Source of the DNA: Neoarius graeffei
Lineage: Eukaryota > Chordata > Actinopteri > Siluriformes > Ariidae
Length of the DNA stretch: 64,000 bases
Assembly: GCF_027579695.1 (NCBI RefSeq)
Contig: NC_083587.1
Span: 49,225,021 to 49,289,020, forward strand
Direction of reading: 5' to 3'
The position numbers and the translations under genes are program-made. The notes beneath the pieces are model-generated. The model searched no databases, was not told the DNA's origin, and saw only the letters and a list, made by a program, of their open reading frames with translations. Positions 32,385-41,747 of this stretch are shown here, in pieces. Every line of letters begins with the position of its first letter. Positions within the stretch are counted from its first letter, which is position 1.

Positions 32385-33986
32385 CAACCCCGATTCCAAA
32401 AAAGTTGGGACAAAGTACAAATTGTAAATGAAAACGGAATGCAATAAATTACAAATCTCAAAAACTGACATTGTATTCACAATAGAACATAGACAACATA
32501 TCAAATGTCGAAAATGAGACATTTTGAAATTTCATGCCAAATATTGGCTCATTTGAAATTTCATGACAGCAACACATCTCAAAAAAGTTGGGACAGGGGC
32601 AATAAGAGGCTGGAAAAGTTAAAGGTACAAAAAAGGAACAGCTGGAGGACCAAATTGCAACTCATTAGGTCAATTGGCAATAGGTCATTAACATGACTGG
32701 GTATAAAAAGAGCATCTTGGAGTGGCAGCGGCTCTCAGAAGTAAAGATGGGAAGAGGATCACCAATCCCCCTAATTCTGCGCCGACAAATAGTGGAGCAA
32801 TATCAGAAAGGAGTTCGACAGTGTAAAATTGCAAAGAGTTTGAACATATCATCATCTACAGTGCATAATATCATCAAAAGATTCAGAGAATCTGGAAGAA
32901 TCTCTGTGCGTAAGGGTCAAGGCCGGAAAACCATACTGGGTGCCCGTGATCTTCAGGCCCTTAGACGGCACTGCATCACATACAGGCATGCTTCTGTATT
33001 GGAAATCACAAAATGGGCTCAGGAATATTTCCAGAGAACATTATCTGTGAACACAATTCACCGTGCCATCCGCCGTTGCCAGCTAAAACTCTATAGTTCA
33101 AAGAAGAAGCCGTATCTAAACATGATCCAGAAGCGCAGACATCTTCTCTGGGCCAAGGCTCATTTAAAATGGACTGTGGAAAAGTGGAAAACTGTTCTGT
33201 GGTCAGACGAATCAAAATTTGAAGTTCTTTATGGAAATCAGGGACGCCGTGTCATTCAGACTAAAGAGGAGAAGGATGATCCAAGTTGTTATCAGCGCTC
33301 AGTTCAGAAGCCTGCATCTCTGATGGTATAGGGTTGCATTAGTGCGTGTGGCATGGGCAGTTTACACATCTGGAAAGACACCGTCAATGCTGAAAGGTAT
33401 ATCCAAGTTCTAGAGCAACATATGCTCCCATCCAGACGACGTCTCTTTCAGGGAAGACCTTGCATTTTCCAGCATGACAATGCCAAACCACATACTGCAT
33501 CAATTACAGCATCATGGCTGCATAGAAGAAGGGTCCGGGTACTGAACTGGCCAGCCTGCAGTCCAGATCTTTCACCCATAGAAAACATTTGGCGCATCAT
33601 AAAACGGAAGATACGACAAAAAAGACCTAAGACAGTTGAGCAACTAGAATCCTACATTAGACAAGAATGGGTTAACATTCCTATCCCTAAACTTGAGCAA
33701 CTTGTCTCCTCAGTCCCCAGACGTTTACAGACTGTTGTAAAGAGAAAAGGGGATGTCTCACAGTGGTAAACATGGCCTTGTCCCAACTTTAAGATGTGTT
33801 GTTGTCATGAAATTTAAAATCACCTAATTTTTCTCTTTAAATGATACATTTTCTCAGTTTAAACATTTGATATGTCATCTATGTTCTGTTCTGAATAAAA
33901 TATGGAATTTTGAAACTTCCACATCATTGCATTCCGTTTTTATTTACAATTTGTACTTTGTCCCAACTTTTTTGGAATTGGGGTTG
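32385..33986 (+). mobile_element. Tc1-like transposon, second family, well preserved
   Basis: Inverted ends CAACCCCGATTCCAAAAAAG and CTTTTTTGGAATTGGGGTTG are flanked by TA (32383-32384, 33987-33988). The inverted repeats extend inward with 'aaagtacaaattgtaaatgaaaacgg' and 'ttttatttacaatttgtac'. A nearly intact transposase frame lies on the + strand. This element is clearly less decayed than the other Tc1 copies in the window. Confidence 0.95.
32747..33769 (+). pseudogene. Tc1-like transposase with one premature TAG
   Basis: From ATG at 32747 (MGRGSPIPLILRRQIVEQYQ) to the stop after GDVSQW at 33767-33769 the frame is 340 codons. Its only interruption is TAG at 33329-33331. In relatives this position is tryptophan (LMVWGC), so a G-to-A change in the middle base explains it. 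The N-terminal helix-turn-helix reads CKIAKSLNISSSTVHNIIKR. The catalytic DD34E residues sit in WSDESKF, FQHDNAKPHTA and SPDLSPIENIW. I chose the ATG at 32747 because it precedes the conserved N-terminus; an upstream ATG at 32693 only adds unconserved residues. A full-length enzyme is not expected unless the stop is read through or was a sequencing artefact. Confidence 0.92.
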
Positions 33987-34023
33987 TATAATGTTTACAA
34001 AAGTTTTATTTAATTTATATATA

Positions 34024-34622
34024 CAGTAGTGTGCAAAAGTCTAAGGCACATGTAAAGAAATGCTGTCAACCAAAAATGGCTTCAAAATAATGAAATGAAA
34101 TGTTTCAACATTAAAAACAATACTATAACCAGTAATCAGTAAGGCATAATAAATGAAACAAAGTCAATATTTGGTGTGAGACGACCCTTTGCTTTAAAAA
34201 AAAAAATAGTAGTCTCAGGTCCAATGAGTGCAGTTTGATAAGGAAATGAGCTGTAGGTTTTACTGAGCATCTTACAGAACCAGCCCCAGTTCTTCTGGAC
34301 ACTTTGTCACACTCGCTTCTTCATTTTGCATCAAAACCCAGCAGCCTTCATTATGTTTTCTTTTTTAATCTGAAAAGTGCTCTCTTATGTAATATGCTGC
34401 TCAGATGCAAACTTTTATTTTCTGTAACATTTAATTTTGTGCTGGAAAACAAACGTTTGCACTCTAAAATGTTTTTGTACCAACTCGAGAATGTCGAAGT
34501 CATAAAACAGAAATCTATCACAAAGTTTGGATGAAAAAAATGTTGAAACATTTCATTATTTTTCAACCATTTTTGGTCTACAGCAGTTCTTTACATGTGT
34601 CTAAAACTTTTGCACAGAACTG
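34024..34622. mobile_element. Tc1-type MITE, 599 bp, intact
   Basis: Ends CAGTAGTGTGCAAAAGTCT and AACTTTTGCACAGAACTG are inverted. Both are flanked by TA (34022-34023, 34623-34624). This is the uninterrupted relative of the nested copy at 6961-10370, in opposite orientation. There is no meaningful open frame. Confidence 0.92.
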
Positions 34623-34665
34623 TATTACTGCTTCTATTCTATTCAATTATATTATATTATATTAT

Positions 34666-35040
34666 GGGCGGCACGGTGGTGTAGTGGTTAGCGCTGTCGC
34701 CTCACAGCAAGAAGGTCCAGGTTCGAGCCCCGTGGCCGGCAAGGGCCTTTCTGTGTGGAGTTTGCATGTTCTCCCCGTGTCCGCGTGGGTTTCCTCCGGG
34801 TGCTCCGGTTTCCCCCACAGTCCAAAGACATGCAGGTTAGGTTAACTGGTGACTCTAAATTGACCGTAGGTGTGAATGTGAGTGTGAATGGTTGTCTGTG
34901 TCTATGTGTCAGCCCTGTGATGACCTGGCGACTTGTCCAGGGTGTACCCCGCCTTTCGCCCGTAGTCAGCTGGGATAGGCTCCAGCTTGCCTGCGACCCT
35001 GTAGAACAGGATAAAGTGACTAGAGATAATGAGATGAGAT
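34666..35040 (+). mobile_element. tRNA-derived V-SINE-like element
   Basis: Full-length copy with head 'gggcggcacggtggtg', box B 'ggttcgagccccg' and tail 'gataatgagatgagat'. It sits in an 'attatattat' repeat, which probably provided the target duplication. Confidence 0.92.
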
Positions 35041-35049
35041 ATTATATTA

Positions 35050-35172
35050 TATTGGCTGGCGTTTTTCGTGGTATATCAGATATATTCCATTCAGCTAGCA
35101 TGATATTGAACGAGCCAAAGATGAGTAACTGAATGGAATATATCTGATATACCATGAAAAAGCCAGCCAATA
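35050..35172. repeat. Short inverted repeat, about 120 bp
   Basis: 'ggctggcgtttttcgtggta' and 'tatattccattcag' return as 'ctgaatggaatatatctg' and 'taccatgaaaaagccagcc', giving arms of about 50 bp with a 20-25 nt loop. The left half is related to sequence around the MITE at 5290-5870. Confidence 0.8.
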
Positions 35173-35408
35173 TTATTATTATTATTATTATTATTATATT
35201 ATTATTCATACACATTCAATGGAACAATTATAGATTTTACAGAAAGTTAAGAATGGGAGGTAACTTACCCATATTGAATGCTGATTCAGATCGAATGTAA
35301 TTCAATGTTCTGTCAATCCAATGTACTGTACAAAGTCAAAGTTCTAACAATAAAAATGGTACAAGTCCAAAAAGCCTGAACAACAACCCAACTTATATAC
35401 AAGCTATA

Positions 35409-36768
35409 GACCCTTTTCAGTCACGTGACCTTCGTAAACGTGACCACCATTTTGGACATGTAGCGGACTTCGGCTCGAATTGGTTTGAATGCGAGAAAGG
35501 CGACAAACGGAGAACATACAAGAAAAAGGAGCAAGATGCAGAAAACACCTTTGCTATCCAGCGACGTAGGGCATTTACAGGGCGAGCAGAGGGAGAAATA
35601 ACAACAGTAACGACACATTAGCAACGCCATACAGAAATAACGGTTTATGGCACAGACCCTTTCGGTTCTCGCTCATCTAGCTGCTACAATGACTGCTTAG
35701 ACTGCAACAATAATACCTAACACACATTTAAGTATCCGTCGTAAAGACGTGAAACTCATCGAGTGACGAGTGTGTTCATTGATAAGCTAACACAATCTAA
35801 AAGTAGACATACCATCACACTGCCCTGGCGCTGTGTACAGTTTACCTTCTATGGTTTGTGCACTCACTATTTGCCATTACTTTCTCCAACCGTTGTTACA
35901 GATTACAGGGAACGGCCTGGATTTAAGAGACAAATACATGTTCCTCTTATTTTGAACACTTATTTGTAGGCAGTGCTTAATTTGTAAAGTGGGAGGTCCC
36001 GGAGCGCAGAGGATGAGCGGCTCCGGTGCGGAAAAAAAGAGGGGGGCGCGGCGCTGTGCTTCTGGGCATGTTTTGTAATAACACTGCAAATTAAGTTCAT
36101 CTGCAGATATTTTGTGGATGTCGTTTCATGAGAGAAATCACCAACAAGACAGATATCAAAATCAGACATTAACACTAAATAAACTTGCATTTTTTTATTT
36201 ATTTATTTATTTATTTTTTTGTTACATAGTCAAAAGAGGTGTCGGATCACCGGATCCAGTGTAAATAGCTGCCGGAGCCAACGCCCGAAGTTCCGGAGCG
36301 CGCTCCGGCTTGCTCCCCCTCAAATTAAGCGCTGTTTGTAGGACACTGCCTCTGATCTGTCCTACAGTCTACCAACAGCAAAGGAACACAACGCTAGCTA
36401 ATGTCGTTAGCTAATAGCTACTACAGAAGAACAAAGAGGTTACAATGTTAACAGCAATGTAATGCCTTTTCTGGCTAATTTTATTCGTCTTACCTCCAAC
36501 AAAGTGGTCACTACACAAGTGTTGGTGTGCCGCTATCCATCTTCTCCGTCGGTCAGCATCTACCGGGATCCGATAAAATGATAACCCTTGCCTTGTTTGT
36601 TGATGGTTACTACATCCAGGTGCACAACAATATAGTGGCATGATGGAAGTCTTGCTGAAAATAAACACTTTCTTTGCTGCCGTTCCTCAATGCTGGCTGT
36701 GGTAAACTACTGGTAGTACATGTCCAAAATGGCGGCCACGTTTGTCGTGACGTCACGTGAAAAGGGTC
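35409..36768 (-). mobile_element. THAP-domain DNA transposon, shortened
   Basis: Inverted ends GACCCTTTTCAGTCACGTGAC and GTGACGTCACGTGAAAAGGGTC are each flanked by TATA (35405-35408, 36769-36772). The minus strand encodes a THAP zinc finger near the right end. No transposase catalytic region was recognised in the 1,360 bp, so it is probably a deletion derivative. THAP fingers occur in P and Kolobok-type transposases; which superfamily applies here is not settled. Confidence 0.75.
36411..36668 (-). pseudogene. THAP zinc-finger exon of a transposon
   Basis: The reading MPLYCCAPGCSNHQQTRQG, SFYRIPVDADRRRRWIAA, then HLCSDHFVGG shows the C2CH pattern of a THAP DNA-binding domain: C-x4-C at the start, C-x2-H in CSDH, and the FYRIP motif. 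The segment between WIAA and HLCSDHF is shorter than usual. Reading past GGK runs into intron-like sequence (a 'ggtaag' donor follows HFVG). It is best read as the first coding exon of the element at 35409-36768. It is not a host THAP gene by context. Confidence 0.75.
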
Positions 36769-36798
36769 TATATCCAGGTTAACAGTTCAAGTTCAAAG

Positions 36799-37129
36799 TT
36801 ACTTTTGGTTGTAGTTAATTGTTCCATTGCAGTTGTTCAAAACAAAAGGGCTTTGCTGAGTGAAGTCCATGAGTGAAGTCCTCTTGTAAAAGTCTCCGTC
36901 ACTTTTCCTCACCTCCAAGTAGAACTTGGACAATATTTCCGCTATTGCTGTCTTTTCCAGTTTTTCGATGTCCGTTGGTATGTTTGTCTCTTGTAAATAT
37001 GCGTGAAGAATATCCAGTGAAGTTTTGGTAGCCTTTCGGATGTTCAGTGCATCTTTCTCTTTCAAATATATTGTCCGATTTTAACGAAGCAAACCTTGCG
37101 GCCATGTTTGTATACAAACTGTCAGTCAC
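36799..37129 (-). pseudogene. Tyrosine-recombinase-like (Crypton) N-terminal fragment
   Basis: The minus strand starts MTDSLYTNMAARFASLKSDN (37129 down). After a one-base frame change it continues KEKDALNIRKATKTSLDILH, then TDIEKLEKTAIAEILSKFYL and VRKSDGDFYKRTSL. From memory this matches the conserved segment upstream of the catalytic domain in fish Crypton-like proteins (KIAA1958 type). Known parts downstream (RFGLNRH, catalytic R-H-R-Y) are absent. Related segments at 37170-37260 and 37376-37478 repeat the ILHAYLQ-coding part in more degraded form. Confidence 0.55.
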
Positions 37130-37791
37130 TCACTAGCGCCGAAGTTTTACATCTCCGATGTGTCTCTTTTCCATATATTTAATGTGGAAAATTAAATGCA
37201 TGAAGAATATCCAGTGAAGGTTTGGTAGCCTTTTGGGTGTTCAGCGCGTCTTTCTCTCTAAATCTTCTGCTTTTAATGAAGCAAACCTCGCAGCCATGTT
37301 TGTGTCCAAACTGTCAGTCGCTCGCTAGTGCGGAATCTTTTTTGCATAATTTTATATCTCTGATGTGTCTCTTTTCCAGTTTTTCGATGTCCATTGATAT
37401 GTTTTTCTCTTGTATATATGCATGAAGAATATATAATGAAGTTGTGGTAGCCTTTTGGGTCTTCAGCGCATCTTTAGTTTCAGTTTTCAGATTTTTTTTA
37501 TTTAGTGCTTAAACTGAACACTGGATCTTCTGTCTTTCCTGGTGGACAAAGAAATGATTGTGCGCATGCGCAGTAGAAAAGTTTTGTCATTGGATCTTCG
37601 CATGAGCTCCGACGTGTGACGTCGTGTTTTCTTGACAACGTGCAATACTATAACAATATTGCATGCTATCAGTAAACCCACTCGGAGGGAACAGAATACA
37701 TGTTTTTATTCCATGGAAAAAGTGGCCATTATATTATATTTTATTATATTATATTATATGACTGCTACCTAAAATGTTTTCTCTCTCACAG

Positions 37792-37893
37792 AGGCGGAAT
37801 GACCACTACCTCGTCAACTCTACGGTAGACTTCCGAGTAACAGGCATGCCGTACCGTATCAAACCACAGACCCTGCCGCAGCAGAATAACTCG
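37792..37893 (+). CDS. itga8: Integrin alpha-8, membrane-proximal light chain exon
   Basis: This exon is 102 nt (34 codons), phase 0 at both ends. The acceptor is 'tctctctcacag' and the donor 'gtaagg' (37894). The reading RRNDHYLVNSTVDFRVTGMP continues YRIKPQTLPQQNNS. It follows ..AHTFLQ of the preceding exon and matches the human pattern RKNDPY..VSFEV..MPY..LP, as I recall it. This is the last extracellular beta-strand region before the membrane exon. An NST sequon is present. A (GT)13 tract begins 6 bases after the donor. Confidence 0.92.
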
Positions 37894-37900
37894 GTAAGGG

Positions 37901-37901
37901 G

Positions 37902-37927
<26 letters not shown>
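37901..37927 (+). repeat. (GT)n microsatellite after a splice donor
   Basis: About 13 GT units start within the first 10 bases of the intron. Confidence 0.95.
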
Positions 37928-37933
<6 letters not shown>

Positions 37934-38739
37934 TGAGGATTCCTGGGGAATGCAAATGGGAGGGTTGAGTTGAATAAACACATGGAAAGGACATGTGTGC
38001 TTGGGTTTAGATAGCAAGGTGAGGTGGATTAAGATGTTATTTGATACAAGGTCAACAATTCTGACCTTTTTTTTTTTAGGGTCCAGACCTTTAAGCCTTA
38101 AAATGTAAACCTAGCTTAGTCTGGGAAAACTGGAAAGTACATAAAGCTGAAGGAAAGAAAGGTGCTCTGGTATCGGGGGTAAAAAGATGCACATTTACAC
38201 TTACACAAGCACACATTTGTTTTGAATGGGATGTGCGAATAAGGCTGAAAAGCATGCGCTTTTTTTTTTTCTTTCCCTACTGGCATCCATTCAGCACTGA
38301 GGAACACTTGAGTCTGCCAGGGTCATGGGATTAAATCAACAAACTGGGGAGAACAGATGCATATTTTTGAACAAAATACTGTACAGTTCACAGCCCATGT
38401 TCTGTGTATTTATTGTCCAGCACTTTGTTACGTAGTCTTGTGTACTGTTACTTGTTGCACCATGGTTCTGGAGAAACAGCATTTCCTTCCAGTGTATACA
38501 AGCCACATAGAGGGATGACAATAAAAACCCACTGGACTTGACACAATTAATTTATTCTTCAATGAAGTACTTTTTTGTAACACTAGTGTTCATTCATTAT
38601 TTTTTAAAAATCCTGCTCTATGTTTTTTGATCACATTATTACAGATGAGATCTGCACTGATTATTTTAGTTTGTGACCATGAATGTAATCGTGCATATCT
38701 TTGTCTCAACCCTTGTTTATTTCATGTGTGTGTGTGTAG

Positions 38740-38862
38740 ATCGGTACATATGTGGTCTGGGCAATTCCTGATCTGTCCTTTGCTATTCCTCTGTGGGTGA
38801 TTATACTGGCCATCTTACTGGGACTGCTGGTGCTCGCCATTCTAACCCTGGTTATGTGGAAG
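38740..38862 (+). CDS. itga8: Integrin alpha-8, transmembrane exon
   Basis: This exon is 123 nt (41 codons), phase 0 at both ends, with the donor 'gtatgg' at 38863. The reading IGTYVVWAIPDLSFAIPLW is followed by VIILAILLGLLVLAILTLVM and WK. The roughly 23-residue hydrophobic run is the single transmembrane helix. LWVIILAILLGLLVLAIL is nearly identical, as I recall it, to human ITGA8, which separates this gene from alpha-V and alpha-5. The acceptor is preceded by a short (TG)n tract instead of a pyrimidine run. Confidence 0.95.
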
Positions 38863-39796
38863 GTATGGGAGCTACACACACACTTACTCATCCATACATA
38901 AATGTACATGAACTGATATCAGTTTTATTATAATCTATAAAACAAAACGAGACCTTTTTTCTCAGTAAGTCATGCTACTGTATCTATACAATGTGTTTCC
39001 TGTGTGTATATATATCGTATGTAATGGAATAAAACATGATAGGGCATGCTGCTTTCGAAAATTCATCATCTTCGGGGTGGTGTGATGCAGCCCAACGCAA
39101 ATGGAGTTATTCTGACCATCCCGAAATTGATTACTTACTTATAAAAGCACCTCATTCATCTTATATAACTTCTACTTTTGAGTCATTTATAGTTAAGTCA
39201 CTTCTAGTGTTGTTACTTTATTTGTAATATTCATGTATACTGTATAATTTTAAATTTTAAAGCCCAAGTAAGAGAATTGTTTTTTTCCTTGCAAAGCCAC
39301 AGTGTTTGGTTTGTGCCAGTTCTTTTCTTAAGCAAAAATCATGATCAAAATAGGTAATGGAATTTTTAGCCCCTTAAAACGATCACATTGAGTTTGGATT
39401 ATTATTATTTATTATTATTATTATACAGTTTATTCAACTTCAGAAAGCATACAAAAACTCTCCAATAGGACGACCAGCGTAACCGATTGGATATCAAATT
39501 TGCAATCCAAAATGTCAAAACCTTAAACTTAACCGACTATATTTACAACGAATCTTCAAAAAAAGGCCAAATTGCATCTCAAAAACTTAAAAAATAATAA
39601 CAACAAAATAATGCAAACCATTATCTTTGACCCCCTATGTACTCTGCTTGTGTTTGCGACTTCATGCTTATGACATGCTCATGAATGGCTTATGACATGA
39701 TCTTAAACGACCGAGCAATGTTCAGTGTGCTAGATATTATAGACTTCTGAATATTCCTTAGAACAAACTTTGTCTTCGCTCCCAGTAGCTCTCGTT
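38863..39796. other. itga8 intron, possible old repeat
   Basis: At about 39040-39150 the phrase 'atcatcttcggggtggtgtgatgcagcccaacgc' looks like part of a dispersed fish repeat. Nothing else is recognisable. Confidence 0.35.
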
Positions 39797-40176
39797 ATCT
39801 CATCTCATCTCATTATCTCTAGCTGCTTTATCCTGTTCTACAGGGTCACAGGCAAGCTGGGGCCTATCCCAGCTGACTACGGGTGAAAGGCGGGGTACAC
39901 CCTGGACAAGTCGCCAGGTCATCACAGGGCTGACACATAGACACAGACAACCATTCACACTCACATTCTCACCTACGCTCAATTTAGAGTCACCAGTTAA
40001 CCTAACCTGCATGTCTTTGGACTGTGGGGGAAACTGGAGCACCCGGAGGAAACCCACGCGGACACGGGGAGAACATGCAAACTCCGCACAGAAAGGCCCT
40101 CGCCGGCCCCGGGGCTCGAACCCGGACCTTCTTGCTGTGAGGCGACAGCGCTAACCACTACACCACCGTGCCGCCC
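39797..40176 (-). mobile_element. tRNA-derived V-SINE-like element
   Basis: Full-length minus-strand copy with head at the right end. It abuts a truncated Tc1 element at 40177. There is no target duplication, because the sequence to its left is not Tc1. Confidence 0.92.
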
Positions 40177-41642
40177 CTGGTCATTTATTTATTGAGGAAA
40201 ATGATCCAATATTACATATCTGTGAGTGGTAAAAGTATGTGAACCTTTGCTTTCAGTATCTGGTGTGACCCCCTTGTGCAGCAATAACTGTGACTAAACG
40301 TTTGCGGTAACTGTTGATCAGTCTTGCACACCGGCTTGGAGGAATTTTAGCCCATTCCTCTGTACAGAACAGCTTCAACTCTGGGATGTTGGTGGGTTTC
40401 CTCACATGAACTGCTCGCTTCAGGTCCTTCCACAACATTTCAATTGGATTAAGGTCAGGACTTTGACTTAGCCATTCCAAAGCATTAACTTTATTCTTCT
40501 TTAACCATTCTTTGGTAGAACGACTTGTGTGCTTAGGGTCGTTGTCTTGCTGCATGACCCACCTTCTCTTGAGATTCAGTTCATGAACAGATGTCCTGAC
40601 ATTTTCCTTTAGAATTCGGTGGTATAATTCAGAATTCATTGTTCCATCAGTGATGGCAAGCCGTCCTGGCCCAGATGCAGCAAAACAGGCCCAAACCATG
40701 ATACTACCACCACCATGTTTCACAGATGGGATAAGGTTCTTATGCTGGAATGCAGTGTTTTCCTTTCTCCAAGCATAATGCTTCTCATTTCAACCAAAAA
40801 GTTCTATTTTGGTCTCATCCATCCTCAAAAAATTTTCCAATAGCCTTCTAGCTTGTCCACGTGATCTTTAGCAAACTGCAGACAAGAAACAATGTTGTTT
40901 TTGGAGAGCAGTGGCTTTCTCCTTGCAACCCTGCCATGTACACCATTGTTGTTCAGTGTTCTCCTGATGGTGGACTCATTAACATTAGCCAGTGTGAGAG
41001 AGGCCTTCAGTTGCTTAGAAGTTACCCTGAGGTCCTTTGTGACCTCGCCAACTATTACACGCCTTGCTCTTGGAGTGATCTTTGTTGGTCAACCACTCCT
41101 GGGGAGGGTAACAATGGTCTTGAATTTCCTCCATTTGTACACAATCTGTCTGACTGTGGACTGGTGGAGTCCAAACTCTTTAGAGATGGTTTTGTAACCT
41201 TTTCCAGCCTGATGAGCATCAACAACGCTTTTTCTGAGGTCCTCAGAAATCTCCTTTGTTCGTGCCATGATACACTTCCACAGACGTGTTGTGAAGTGTA
41301 TCAGACTTTGATAGATCCCGGTTCTTTAAATAAAACAGGGTGCCCACTCACACCTGATTGTCATTCCATTGGTTGGAAACACCTGACTCTAATTTCACCT
41401 TCAAATTAACTGCTAGAGTTAATTTGCTAGAGGTTCACATACTTTTGCCACTCAGATATGTCATATTGGATAATTTTCCTCAATAAATAAATGAGCAAGT
41501 ATAATATTTTTGTCTCATTTGTTTAACTGGGTTCTCTTTATCTACTTTTAGGACTTGTGTGAAAATCTGATGTTGTTTTAGGTCATATTTATGCAGAAAT
41601 ATAGAAAATTCTAAAGGGTTCACAAACTTTCAAGCACCACTG
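40177..41642 (-). mobile_element. Tc1-like transposon copy 3, left inverted repeat truncated
   Basis: Same family as 29701-31310. The first 145 or so bases of the left inverted repeat are missing; the match starts at 'tggtcatttatttattgagg' right after the SINE. The right end ACCACTG (to 41642) is followed by TA. Confidence 0.93.
40253..41268 (-). pseudogene. Tc1-like transposase, frameshifted
   Basis: The C-terminal 156 codons are open (40723-40253) and contain MKHGGGSIMVWACFAASGPG, QQDNDPKHTS and SPDLNPIEMLW, ending GGHTRY. The start region at 41268 reads MARTKEISEDLRKS. Small indels (for example near 41300 and 40820-40850) break the frame between. Compared with copy 2 this copy keeps the central tryptophan (STKEWLKKNK). 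Confidence 0.88.
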
Positions 41643-41747
41643 TATGAAGGGGTTAATATTAGTAATATAATTTGAATGATTAAAATGATGAAAATTAATA
41701 ATTAGAAGAATGTATACTGTATATTATTTTGTGTGTGTGTGTGTTTA

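Larger units (their letters stand above)
35173..37740 (-). mobile_element. Crypton-like element, copy 2, interrupted by a THAP-domain element
   Basis: Flanks of the block at 35409-36768 read as one element in minus orientation, partly shared with 4478-5310. It carries tyrosine-recombinase-like coding sequence at 36799-37130 and degenerate tandem duplications of the same segment at about 37170-37260 and 37376-37478. The copy ends about 50 bp before the itga8 exon at 37792. The family call rests on one recognisable protein segment. Confidence 0.5.

Noticed and set aside
34666..34745. Possible tRNA genes in the SINE heads
   Set aside because: Box A and box B-like sequences are present, but there is no full cloverleaf. 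Each is followed by SINE body and tail.
36411..36668. Host THAP gene
   Set aside because: The finger sits between transposon-type inverted ends with TATA flanks and lacks any further conserved exon.
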